This document shows positions 8,143 through 18,400 of a stretch of DNA of 64,000 nucleotides, piece by piece. Within the stretch, counting starts at the first letter, position 1; every line of letters starts with the position of its first letter. The DNA is from Amycolatopsis pretoriensis. Lineage in GTDB: Bacteria; Actinomycetota; Actinomycetes; Mycobacteriales; Pseudonocardiaceae. The stretch spans positions 1,116,001 through 1,180,000 of the forward strand of contig NZ_FNUJ01000001.1 of assembly GCF_900107925.1 (NCBI RefSeq), given 5' to 3'. The notes beneath the pieces are model-generated. The model was not told the origin of the DNA, did no database searches, and worked only from the letters and a program-made list of their open reading frames with translations. The position numbers and the translations under genes are program-made.

Positions 8143-8979
8143 ATGGGCATCCTGGACGGACGCGCGGTCGTGATCACCGGGGCCGGGCGTGGACTCGGAC
8201 GGGCGTTCGCCCGGCACGCCGCCGGGGCGGGGGCCGCCGTCGTGGTCAACGACATCGACGCGGAACCGGCGCACGAGACCGTCGCCGCGATCGAGGGGGA
8301 CGGCGGCACGGCCGTCGCCAGTGTCGGCTCGGTGGCCGACGCCGGCTACGCCCGCGCGCTGATCAGCCTGTGCCACAACCGGTTCGGGAAGGTCGACGGG
8401 CTCGTCAACAACGCCGCCGTCGGCTACCACGCGCGGCCCTGGGAGGACGACGACGCCGAGCGGACCCGGGCGCTGGTCGAGACCAACGTCCTCGGCCCGC
8501 TCCACTGCGGCACGGCGGCCGCCGGGGTGATGGTTGCCCAGGGCAACGGTGTCATCGTCAACGTGACGTCCGGATCCATGATCGGGCAGCGCGGGGCCGC
8601 CGCGTACTCGGCGTCGAAGGGCGCGGTCGCGTCGATGACGTACTCGTGGGCGGCCGACCTGGCCGGCCGCGGGGTGCGCGTCAACGCCGTCAGCCCGATC
8701 GCCTGGACCCGGCTGATGGCCGCCGACCCGAACGGGAACCCGGACGCGCACCCGCCCGAACGGGTGGCGCCGCTGGTCACCTACCTGCTCAGCGACCTCT
8801 CCGCCGGCGTCACCGGGCAGGTGCTGCGGCTGGCGGACGGGCACCTGCACGCCGTCCGCCAGCCCGCGATCATCCGTCCGGTGCTGCACCAGGACGTCTG
8901 GACGCCGGAGGAGATCGCCGCGGCGGTCGCCGGCGAGCTCGTCCTCGAATCGCCGCCGCGGGACCGCTGGACCCTTTGA
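8143..8979 (+). CDS. Short-chain dehydrogenase/reductase
   Basis: A 278-aa classical SDR. The NAD(P)-binding TGAGRGLG lies near the N-terminus, followed by NNAAVG, the catalytic Ser in TSGSMIG and YSASK. The Asp-Ile-Asp after the second beta strand (NDIDAE) favours NAD over NADP. The C-terminal about 45 residues, after the usual Rossmann end (VTGQVLRLADG), resemble the extension of actinobacterial FabG-like and 3-hydroxyacyl-CoA-type SDRs. It is monocistronic with an SD-like GAGGAG just before the ATG. The substrate is not predictable. Confidence 0.82.
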   Translation: MGILDGRAVVITGAGRGLGRAFARHAAGAGAAVVVNDIDAEPAHETVAAIEGDGGTAVASVGSVADAGYARALISLCHNRFGKVDGLVNNAAVGYHARPWEDDDAERTRALVETNVLGPLHCGTAAAGVMVAQGNGVIVNVTSGSMIGQRGAAAYSASKGAVASMTYSWAADLAGRGVRVNAVSPIAWTRLMAADPNGNPDAHPPERVAPLVTYLLSDLSAGVTGQVLRLADGHLHAVRQPAIIRPVLHQDVWTPEEIAAAVAGELVLESPPRDRWTL

Positions 8980-9061
8980 CCGGCCGGAACCACCGGAACG
9001 GGTGGCTATCCACAGTGGACGGCTCGCACTAGCCTCGGAGGCCGAGCGAGGAGGGTGGGAG

Positions 9062-11095
9062 ATGACGGCCACCGCGGAGGTCGCCCACGAGCCGGGACCC
9101 GCGCCGCTGAGCAAAGCCCGGGTCAACGCCGTGTTCGGCGCCGTGCTGCTGGGCATGCTGCTGGCCGCGCTGGACCAGACCATCGTCGGCACCGCGCTGC
9201 CCACCATCGTCGGCGACCTGGGCGGCGCCGGGCACCTGTCCTGGGTGGTGACGTCCTACCTGCTGGCCGAGACGATCATGACCGTCGTCGTCGGCAAGCT
9301 CGGCGACCTGTTCGGCCGCAAGCTGATGTTCCAGCTGTCGGTGATCGTGTTCGGCATCGGGTCGTTCTGCGCCGGGTTCGCCGACAGCATGGTCTGGCTG
9401 ATCGTCTGGCGCGCGGTGCAGGGCCTCGGCGGCGGCGGGCTGATGGTCACCGCGACGGCGTTGATCGCCGACGTCGTCCCGCTGCGCGAGCGCGGCAAGT
9501 ACCAGGGCGTGCTCGGCTCGGTGTTCGGCGTGGTGACCGTGGCGGGCCCGATGCTGGGCGGGTTCTTCGTCGACCACCTGTCGTGGCGCTGGGCGTTCTA
9601 CGTGAACATCCCGCTGGTCGTCGTCGTGCTGGTCGTGGCGTCGTCGGCGATGCCGAACGCGCGCGCGGCGGTCAAGCCGGTGATCGACTACGCGGGCATC
9701 CTGCTCATCGGCCTCGCCGCCACCGGGCTCACGCTCGTCACGAGCTGGGGTGGCACGCAGTACGCGTGGGGCTCGCCGACGATCATCGGGATGGCGATCG
9801 GGTCGGTGGTGCTGCTGGCCGCGTTCGTCTTCGTGGAGCTGCGGGCGAAGGAACCGATGCTGCCGATGCGGCTGTTCCGCAACCCGGTGTTCACCGTAGG
9901 CGGGATCATGAGCTTCGTCGTCGGGTTCGCGATGCTGGGTGCTTTGTCCTACCTGCCCACGTACATGCAGTACGTCCAGGGCACGTCGGCGACGACGTCC
10001 GGGGTCCGGCTGCTGCCGATGGTGCTGGCGCTGCTCGTCGCGTCGATCGCCGCGGGCAACGCCGTGAGCCGGACCGGCCGGTACAAGATCTTCCCGCTGG
10101 CCGGCGCCGCGGGCATGACGATCGGGCTGTACTTGCTTTCGCGGCTCGACACCGACACCGGCTTCTGGGAGGCGTCGGCGTACATGGCGGTGCTCGGGCT
10201 GGGGATCGGGCTCGGCATGCAGGTGCTGACGATCGCGGTGCAGAACACCGTCGACTACGCGGACCTGGGCGTCGCGACGTCCGGGGTGACGTTCCTGCGC
10301 TCGATCGGCAGCTCGTTCGGCGCGGCGATCTTCGGCACGGTGTACGCGAACCAGCTGACCCCGAACCTGGCCGGGGCGGTCGCCTCGTTGCCGCCGGGCG
10401 TCGATCCCCGGGCGATCCAGGTGCCCACCGCGTTGCACGCGTTGCCGGACGCGGTGTCCGCGCCGGTGATCAAGGCCTACAGCGACTCCCTGCACGTGGT
10501 GTTCCTCGCGGCGGCGCCGGTCGGGCTGGTGGCGTTCGTACTGGCGTTCTTCCTCAAGGAGGTCCCGCTGCGCGACACGGCCCGCGCGGCGGCCCCGGAC
10601 CTCGGCGACGGCTTCGCGATGCCGGAGGCCCGCACGGACGACCGCGAGCTGGAGCGCGCGGTCGCGACGCTGTTCTTCCGCGAGCGCCGCAAGGTCGCCC
10701 CGGCGATCGTTTCGCGGGCCGGAACCGAGCTCGACGAGGGCGGCATCTGGTGTCTCCTGCAGGTCCACCTGCGCGAACGCCGCGGCGAGCCGGCGACGTT
10801 GCGCGCGATCGGCGAGTACTTCGGCGTGCCGGCGCCGGTGCTGGAACCGGCGTTCAACCGGCTGGAGCTGACCGGCCACCTGCGTTACGCCCGCGACGGC
10901 TGGGAGCTGACCCCGGCGGGCCGCGCGGAGTTCGCGAAGGTGGCCGGAGCGTGGCACGACTGGCTGGCCGACCGCCTCGGCGACTGGGGAACGGGCAACC
11001 GGGCGGAGCTGGACGCGGCGATCGGCCGGGTCGCGGCGAGGTTGCTGGACCAGAGCGCGGAGTCCCGCGCCCACGGCCGGCACGCCCTGGCGTGA
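9062..11095 (+). CDS. DHA2-family MFS drug exporter with fused C-terminal winged helix
   Basis: A 677-aa protein. Residues about 20-510 are a 14-helix DHA2 (EmrB/QacA-like) proton antiporter: DQTIVGTALPTIVGDLGG in TM1, GKLGDLFGRK in loop 2-3 and an antiporter motif near GVVTVAGPMLGGFFVD. After the last helix, a soluble tail of about 160 residues contains a MarR/PadR-like winged helix (LRAIGEYFGVPAPVLEPAFNRL then a wing ending ELTPAGRAEF). The tail could sense substrate or regulate transport; the pairing is uncommon in the family as I know it. The ATG at 9062 follows a GAGGAGG Shine-Dalgarno, and a TAGCCT -10 lies at 9030-9035. The substrate is unknown. Confidence 0.85.
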   Translation: MTATAEVAHEPGPAPLSKARVNAVFGAVLLGMLLAALDQTIVGTALPTIVGDLGGAGHLSWVVTSYLLAETIMTVVVGKLGDLFGRKLMFQLSVIVFGIGSFCAGFADSMVWLIVWRAVQGLGGGGLMVTATALIADVVPLRERGKYQGVLGSVFGVVTVAGPMLGGFFVDHLSWRWAFYVNIPLVVVVLVVASSAMPNARAAVKPVIDYAGILLIGLAATGLTLVTSWGGTQYAWGSPTIIGMAIGSVVLLAAFVFVELRAKEPMLPMRLFRNPVFTVGGIMSFVVGFAMLGALSYLPTYMQYVQGTSATTSGVRLLPMVLALLVASIAAGNAVSRTGRYKIFPLAGAAGMTIGLYLLSRLDTDTGFWEASAYMAVLGLGIGLGMQVLTIAVQNTVDYADLGVATSGVTFLRSIGSSFGAAIFGTVYANQLTPNLAGAVASLPPGVDPRAIQVPTALHALPDAVSAPVIKAYSDSLHVVFLAAAPVGLVAFVLAFFLKEVPLRDTARAAAPDLGDGFAMPEARTDDRELERAVATLFFRERRKVAPAIVSRAGTELDEGGIWCLLQVHLRERRGEPATLRAIGEYFGVPAPVLEPAFNRLELTGHLRYARDGWELTPAGRAEFAKVAGAWHDWLADRLGDWGTGNRAELDAAIGRVAARLLDQSAESRAHGRHALA

Positions 11096-11114
11096 CCACC
11101 GCCGCGCTAGGCGT

Positions 11115-11132
11115 AGCTTTCACGTGAAAGCT
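11115..11132. repeat. Dispersed palindrome, copy 3, between convergent genes
   Basis: An 18-bp perfect palindrome, AGCTTTCACGTGAAAGCT, in the 50-bp gap between the convergent exporter and PHP genes. It has the same core and arm subtype as copies 2 and 4. In this place it could act as a bidirectional terminator hairpin, though there is no T-tract. Confidence 0.8.
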
Positions 11133-11145
11133 GCGGCCGTGACGT

Positions 11146-11985
11146 TCAGCGGCGCCAGAAGTCGTGCGGGGTGCGGCCCGGGCGGAAGCCGCACGCCTCC
11201 ACCAGGGCCGCCGCCTTCGCGAAGCCGTGGCCGACCAGGCCCGGTTCGTGCGCGTCGCTGCCGAAGGCGACCGCCTCGCCGCCCTCCTCGAACCACCAGC
11301 GCACCACCTCGCCCGGCAGCGGCACCTTCGTGTTGACCTCCAGCGCGCGCCCGCTCGAGGCCAGCGCGCGCAGCACCACCCGGAACTCCTCTTCGAACTC
11401 CGCCGCCGCGAACGGTGGACCTTCGGCCGGCCAAGACCTCAGCGCGTAGTCGATGTGCGCGAGCACCGCGAAGTCCGCCGTCGACTCGACCAGGCCGAGC
11501 ACCTCCGTCAAGTAGGCCCGCAAGAGGTTGCCCGGCGGCCGGTCGGACAACACCGTGACCTCTTGGTGGTGACCGTGCTGTCCGGGCAGGGAGTGCACCG
11601 AGCCCAGCACCCGGTCGAAGTCGTGGGCGGCCAGCAGCGCGTCGGCGCGCGGGCGGTGCCAGTGCGGCTCGCTCAGCTCCACCCCGGAGAGGATCCGCAG
11701 CGAAGGAAACCGCGACCGGCACTCCTCGACGCTCGCCAGGTAACCCGCGACGTCGAGGTCCGGCGGCTCGAGCACGCCGTCGGGCCGCAGCCGGACCCGG
11801 AAGTGGTCCGGCAGCAGCGGCCGGACCGGCTCGGGGATCAGCCACGGCGTCAGGTCCGCGTGCTCGGTGAACGCCACCGACGGCAGCCCCAGCTCCAGCG
11901 CCCGCTCGCACGACCCGGCCATCGACCCGGTGACCGTGTCCCACGACCATTCGGTGTGCACGTGACCGTCGGGCGGCAGGCTCAT
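11146..11985 (-). CDS. PHP-domain phosphoesterase (histidinol-phosphatase-like)
   Basis: A 279-aa PHP-superfamily metal phosphoesterase. The metal-binding series is intact: HVHTEWSWD at the N-terminus, FTEHAD, SGVELSE, LAHIDY and GSDAHEP. Such proteins (HisJ/HisK type) hydrolyse phosphomonoesters such as histidinol phosphate, but this gene is not next to other his genes, so the substrate is open. The ATG lies 7 nt from a TACCGT -10 (minus strand, 11992-11997), which suggests a leaderless transcript divergent from the LigD-type gene. It converges on the exporter gene. Confidence 0.8.
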   Translation of the reverse strand: MSLPPDGHVHTEWSWDTVTGSMAGSCERALELGLPSVAFTEHADLTPWLIPEPVRPLLPDHFRVRLRPDGVLEPPDLDVAGYLASVEECRSRFPSLRILSGVELSEPHWHRPRADALLAAHDFDRVLGSVHSLPGQHGHHQEVTVLSDRPPGNLLRAYLTEVLGLVESTADFAVLAHIDYALRSWPAEGPPFAAAEFEEEFRVVLRALASSGRALEVNTKVPLPGEVVRWWFEEGGEAVAFGSDAHEPGLVGHGFAKAAALVEACGFRPGRTPHDFWRR

Positions 11986-12024
11986 GGGCCCACGGTAACG
12001 GCGGTTTTGGGCTAGCGTCTCGGT

Positions 12025-12975
12025 ATGGCGCAGAAGTCGGCGGCGATCGAGCTGGAAGTCGGGCCGCACACGGTCCGCGTCTCGAACCCGGACCGGGTCT
12101 ACTTCCCGGCCCGCGGCGAGACCAAGCTCGACCTGGTCAACTACTACCTCTCGGTGGGCGACGGCATCGTCAACGCCCTGCGCGAACGGCCGTGCATGCT
12201 GCACCGCTTCCCGTCCGGTGTGGCGGGGGAGAAGGTCCACCAGAAGCGTGTCCCGAACGGCGCGCCGCCGTGGCTGGAGACCGTCCGGGTGACCTTCCCG
12301 CGCTACAACCGGCACGCCGACGAGCTGTGCGTCACCGAGCTGGCGCACGTCGCCTGGGCGGTGCAGATGTCCACAGTGGAGTTCCACCCGTGGAACTCCC
12401 GGCGCGCCGACACCGAAAAGCCGGACGAGTGGCGCATCGACCTCGACCCGATGCCCGACTGCGGCTACGACCGCGTCCGGCGGGTCGCGCACGTCGCGCA
12501 CGAGGTCCTCGACGAGCTCGGCGCGGTCGGCTGGCCCAAGACCTCCGGCGGCCGCGGCCTGCACGTCTACGTCCGCATCGAACCCCGGTGGGGCTTCTCC
12601 GACGTCCGCCGCGCGGCGCTGGCCTTCGCCCGCGAGGTCGAACGCCGGGCACCCGACGACGTCACCACCACCTGGTGGCGCAAGGACCGCGACCCGCGCA
12701 CGCTCTTCGTCGACTACAACCAGAACGCCCGCGACCACACGATCGCCAGCGCCTACTCGGTCCGCGGCAACCCGGAAGGCACGGTGTCGACGCCGATCCG
12801 CTGGGACGAGGTCGACGACGCCGAGCCGGGCGACTTCACCATCGCCACGGTCCCCGCGCGGTTCGCCGAGCTCGGCGACCTCCACGCCGACATCGACAAG
12901 GCCGTGTTTTCCCTGGACCCGCTGCTGGAGTGGGCCGACCGCGACGGTGTCGAGGAACCGCCCGAACCCGACTGA
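12025..12975 (+). CDS. Stand-alone LigD-type polymerase/primase domain protein
   Basis: A 316-aa protein matching the polymerase (AEP primase-like) domain of LigD. It shows NPDRVYFP at the N-terminus, the metal-binding DLDP pair (WRIDLDPMPD), the SGGRGLHVYV strand and DYNQNARDHT. No ligase or 3'-phosphoesterase domain is attached and no ku gene is adjacent, so it belongs to the separate Pol-domain family common in actinobacteria. It would add ribo- or deoxynucleotides during end joining or gap repair. The ATG sits 7 nt after TAGCGT (12013-12018), a leaderless pattern, in a 39-bp divergent promoter shared with the PHP gene. Confidence 0.85.
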   Translation: MAQKSAAIELEVGPHTVRVSNPDRVYFPARGETKLDLVNYYLSVGDGIVNALRERPCMLHRFPSGVAGEKVHQKRVPNGAPPWLETVRVTFPRYNRHADELCVTELAHVAWAVQMSTVEFHPWNSRRADTEKPDEWRIDLDPMPDCGYDRVRRVAHVAHEVLDELGAVGWPKTSGGRGLHVYVRIEPRWGFSDVRRAALAFAREVERRAPDDVTTTWWRKDRDPRTLFVDYNQNARDHTIASAYSVRGNPEGTVSTPIRWDEVDDAEPGDFTIATVPARFAELGDLHADIDKAVFSLDPLLEWADRDGVEEPPEPD

Positions 12976-13360
12976 CGTATTTCCCGGGCGGGCTCGCGGC
13001 TCTGCCCGGGGTGAAAGTCGTGCTGTCGGGTTTGGACGCGGACGCGTGGAGCCTCGTCGCGTTGCAGGTGGTCCTCGAACGCGAAGGCCACACGGTGCGC
13101 GTGGCGGCGGAGGTGCTCGACGCCTGCCGCCGGGAGCGCCCGGACTGCCTGGTGCTGTCCACTGTGCTCGGCGCGTCGGGGGCGGACGTGCTTCGCCGCG
13201 TGCGCGCGGACCCCGCGCTCGCCGGCCTGCCGGTGGTGCTCGGCGGCCGCTTCCGGGGCTCGCGCGCGGAACTGCTGGCGCTCGGCTACGACGAGGTGTT
13301 CCCGGTCGCCGCCGCGGATCCCGGGGGAGCCGTGGCGGCGCTGCGGGCGTACCTGGCCCG

Positions 13361-14557
<1,197 letters not shown>

Positions 14558-14606
14558 CGTGTCTGCCTCCTCGCAGATCGGGGATGGTTTCGGTATACGC
14601 CGAGTA

Positions 14607-14675
14607 AGTTGGATTACACAACTCACCTGTACTTCAAGTCACACGCGACTGAAGTGCTAGGTTGGATTTTCAACC
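14607..14675. promoter_or_regulatory. Divergent operator region between thiolase and HxlR genes
   Basis: Two matched inverted repeats, AGTTGGATTACACAACT (14607-14623) and GGTTGGATTTTCAACC (14660-14675), share GTTGGATT...CAAC and sit 37 bp apart. Between them is a third inverted repeat with arms ACTTCA/TGAAGT (14631-14655). They lie 50 bp from the thiolase ATG and 14 bp from the regulator ATG. This is the expected layout for autoregulated HxlR binding; the binding itself is inferred. Confidence 0.6.
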
Positions 14676-14688
14676 CCAGGGAGGTGGC

Positions 14689-15129
14689 ATGACCCGGCGT
14701 GGCCGCGAATGCTCGGTGGCCGAGGCCCTCGAGGTCGTCGGCGAACGGTGGAGCCTGCTCGCGCTGCGGGAGATCATGCTGGGGGAGCGGCGGTTCAACC
14801 GGATCGCCGAGAACACCGGCGCCAGCCGCGACATCCTGGCCGCGCGGCTGCGCAAGCTCGTCGACGCCGGCGTGCTGGAAAAGCGCCGGTACGAGGACCA
14901 CCCGCCGCGCTTCGAGTACTACCCGACGGAGGCCGGCCGGGCGCTGCAGCCGATCCTGCTCGGCCTGATGGCCTGGGGTGACAAGTACGTCCACCAGGGC
15001 GAACCGCCCACGCTCTGGCGCCACGCGTGCGGCGAGGTGCTGGCACCGGCGACCGTCTGCGCGCACTGCGGCGAGCCGGTCAACGCTTCGGGCACGCACG
15101 CGATCCGGCTGGGCGCCGTCCACTCCTGA
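14689..15129 (+). CDS. HxlR-family winged-helix regulator
   Basis: A 146-aa HxlR-type regulator. The conserved core is visible: CSVAEALEVVGERWSLLAL at the N-terminus with the family Cys, REIMLGERRFNRI, then the recognition helix ILAARLRKLVDAG and the wing EKRRYEDHPPRFEYYPTEAG. The C-terminus has an extra Cys cluster (HACGEV and CAHCGEP) that could hold zinc. HxlR proteins usually sense aldehydes, quinones or thiol oxidation through the N-terminal Cys. The ATG follows a GGGAGGTGG Shine-Dalgarno. It is divergent from the thiolase and probably controls it and itself. Confidence 0.85.
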   Translation: MTRRGRECSVAEALEVVGERWSLLALREIMLGERRFNRIAENTGASRDILAARLRKLVDAGVLEKRRYEDHPPRFEYYPTEAGRALQPILLGLMAWGDKYVHQGEPPTLWRHACGEVLAPATVCAHCGEPVNASGTHAIRLGAVHS

Positions 15130-15141
15130 TCGACGCCACCA

Positions 15142-15176
15142 AGGCCTCCTCGCATCCCCCGCGAGGAGGCCTTTTT
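15142..15176 (+). terminator. Intrinsic terminator of the HxlR gene
   Basis: A 12-bp perfect stem (AGGCCTCCTCGC pairing with GCGAGGAGGCCT), a 7-nt loop and a TTTTT run lie 12 bp after the HxlR stop. It is the only hairpin I saw in the window with a full T-tract. Confidence 0.85.
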
Positions 15177-15448
15177 CGTGGGCGGGCGTTGACTTGAGAC
15201 CCCCGTCACGGTAACTCTTGAACGAATCAGTGCAAGAACCTGACAACAGCACGAGAAATCACAGCAGACGTCAGGAAGATTCCGCCCAGCCCTCGACGAA
15301 GAGGTGCCCATGACGGCTGTTCCGTGCTGCCCGCGCGCGCCCCCGGACCCCGGTCCGCGCGTGCCCCCGTTCCCCGGTTCCCGCACGTCCCCGCGCCGGG
15401 ATGTGCGTGCTCGACGTGTCTCCCTCCTCCCCGGATCAGAGGAAACCC
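15177..15448 (+). promoter_or_regulatory. Promoter and long leader of the GH87-like gene
   Basis: TTGACT (15189-15194) and TAACTC (15212-15217) are spaced 17 bp, giving a probable start near 15224 and a leader of about 225 nt before the ATG at 15449. The leader contains CCTGAC/GTCAGG arms (about 15240-15282) and a C-rich stretch, but no riboswitch class I recognise. Out-of-frame starts at 15304 and 15310 open a frame that runs into the gene; I do not call it coding. Confidence 0.5.
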
Positions 15449-18400
15449 ATGAGAACGAAGCGACTTCTGTCGCGCGCGGCGACCTACGCCGCCCTGTCCC
15501 TCCTGCTCGCCACCCCCGCGGTGGCCGCGAGCGCCGCCCCGGCCGCGGCGCCCGCGCCCGCCGCTGTCGCCGCCGAGGCGGCCTCCGCGACCTACACCGC
15601 GAGCAGTCAGCTCGCCGGCTACCCCGTGTCCAACGTCGGCGACGGCAACCAGGCCTCCTACTGGGAAAGCACGAACAACCAGCTCCCGCAGTGGGTCCAG
15701 GCCGACCTCGGCGCGACCACCAACGTCGCCCAGCTGGTGCTGAAGCTGCCGTCGAACTGGGAGGCCCGCACCGAGACCTTCAGCGTCCAAGGCAGCACGA
15801 ACGGCACCAGCTTCAGCGACCTGAAGGCCTCGGCCGGCTACCGCTTCGACCCCGCCACCGGCAACACGGTCACCGTGGACGTCACCGGCAGCACCCGGTA
15901 CGTCCGGCTGAACGTCACGGCCAACACCGGCTGGCCCGCCGCACAGCTGTCGGAGTTCGAGGTGCACGGCCCGGCCGGCGGGGACACCCAGCCGCCGTCC
16001 GCGCCGGGCAACCTCGCCTACACGCAACCGGCGAGCGGCCAGATCCGGCTGACCTGGTCGGCCTCGACCGACAACACCGGGGTCGCCGGCTACGACGTCT
16101 ACGCCAACGGCCAGCTCCGCGGCAGCGTCGGCGGGAACGTCCTGACCTACACCGACAACCAGCCGGACGGGACGACCGTCGCGTACTACGTGCGGGCGAA
16201 GGACGCCGCCGGCAACCAGTCGGGGAACAGCAACACCGTGACCCGCACCGGCACCCAGGCCGGGACGAACCTCGCGGTGGGCAAGCCGATCACGGCGTCC
16301 TCGACGGAGTTCACCTTCGTCGCGGCCAACGCCAACGACAACTCGACCAGCACCTACTGGGAAGGCGGCGGGGGCACCTACCCGAACCTGCTGACCGTCG
16401 CACTCGGCTCCAACGCCGACCTGAACCAGGTGGTCGTCAAGCTCAACCCCGACGCTTCCTGGGGGCCGCGCACCCAGACGATCGCGGTCGAAGGCCGTGA
16501 CCAGAGCGGCACCGCGTTCACGACGCTGTCGGCCGCGCAGACCTACAGCTTCAGCCCGGCCACCGGGAACACCGTGACCATCCCGCTGAGCGGCCGGGCC
16601 GCCGACGTCCGCCTGCGCGTCACCGCGAACTCGGGTGCCGGCGGCGGGCAGGCCGCGGAGTTCCAGGTCTTCGGCGTCCCCGCGCCGAACCCCGATCTGA
16701 CCGTCTCGGGCGTGTCCTGGTCGCCGCAGAACCCCGTCGAGACCGACGCGATCACCGCGTCGGCGACCGTTCGCAACGCCGGGACCGCGGCCTCGGGCGC
16801 GACGAACGTCAACCTCTACCTGGGCACCACCAAGGTCGGCACCGCGAACGTCGGCGCGCTCGCCGCCGGCGCTTCGACGACCGTGTCGGCGAACATCGGC
16901 ACCCGCGACGCGGGCAGCTACCAGCTGACCGCCAAGGTCGACGAGGCCAACGCCGTCATCGAGCAGAACGAGGCCAACAACTCCTACACGAGCTCGACGG
17001 CCCTGGTCGTCAGCCCGGTGCAGAGCTCCGACCTCGTCGCGGCCACGGCGTGGTCGCCGGGCAACCCGTCCGCGGGCAACACGGTCACGTTCACCACGAC
17101 CCTGCGCAACCAGGGCACGGTGGCCTCGGCCGCGGGAGCCCACGGCATCACCGTGACGATCGCCGACCAGAACGGCACCGTCGTCAAGACGCTCAGCGGC
17201 ACCTACACGGGCGCCCTCGCCGCCGGAGCCACCGCCGCACCGGTGACCGTCGGCACCTGGACCGCGGCCAACGGCAAGTACACCGTCAAGACGGTCGTCG
17301 CGAACGACCCCAACGAGCTGCCGGTGAAGCAGGCCAACAACACCAGCACGCAGGCGCTGTTCGTCGGCCGCGGCGCGAACATGCCCTACGACATGTACGA
17401 AGCCGAAGACGGTGTCGTCGCCGGCGGCGCGTCCGTGGTCGGGCCGAACCGCACGATCGGCGACCTCGCGGGCGAGGCGTCGGGCCGCAAGGCCGTGACA
17501 CTGAACTCGACCGGCTCGTCGGTGGAGTTCACCACCCGCGCGTCCACCAACACGCTCGTCACCCGGTTCTCCATCCCGGACTCGGCCGGTGGCGGCGGGA
17601 TCAACTCCACGCTGAACGTCTACGTCGACGGCACGTTCCTCAAGGCCATCGACCTGACCTCGCACTACGCGTGGCTCTACGGCGCCGAAACCGGTCCGGG
17701 CAACTCGCCGGGCGCCGGGCCGCGCCACATCTACGACGAGGCCAGCATGATGCTCGGCACGACCGTGCCTGCCGGGCACAAGATCAAGCTGCAGAAGGAC
17801 GCGGCCAACAGCACGAACTACGCGATCGACTTCGTGAACTTCGAGCAGGCCACCGCGGTCGCGAACCCCGACCCGGCGCACTTCGCGGTGCCCACCGGGT
17901 TCACGCAGCAGGACGTGCAGAGCGCCCTCGACAAGGTCCGCCAGGACACGACGCTCACCGGCGTCTACCTGCCGGCCGGGAACTACGCGCTGTCGAGCAA
18001 GCTGAACGTCTACGGCAAGGCCGTCACGGTCACCGGCGCCGGGCCGTGGTTCACGAAGTTCTCCGCGCCTTCGGGCCAGGAGAACAGCGACATCGGCATC
18101 GACGTGCAGTCGAGCGCGAACGGGTCGACGTTCAGCGGGTTCGCCGTGTTCGGCAACTACACCTCGCGCATCGACGGGCCCGGCAAGGTGTTCAACCTGA
18201 CGAACGTCTCGAACCTGACGATCGACAACATCTGGGTCGAGCACCAGGTGGTCATGGTCTGGGGCACGAACGTGGACAACACCACGATCAAGAACTCCCG
18301 GATCCGCGACACCTTCGCCGACGGCGTCAACCTCACGAACGGGAGCACCGGCAACCACGTCACCAACAACGAGGCCCGGTCCACCGGTGACGACAGCTTC

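Noticed and set aside
15304-16500. Upstream frame starting at 15304/15310 in the GH87-like leader
   Set aside because: It overlaps the real gene out of frame for about 1 kb and becomes low-complexity Arg/Pro-rich; a leader peptide cannot be excluded but is not supported.
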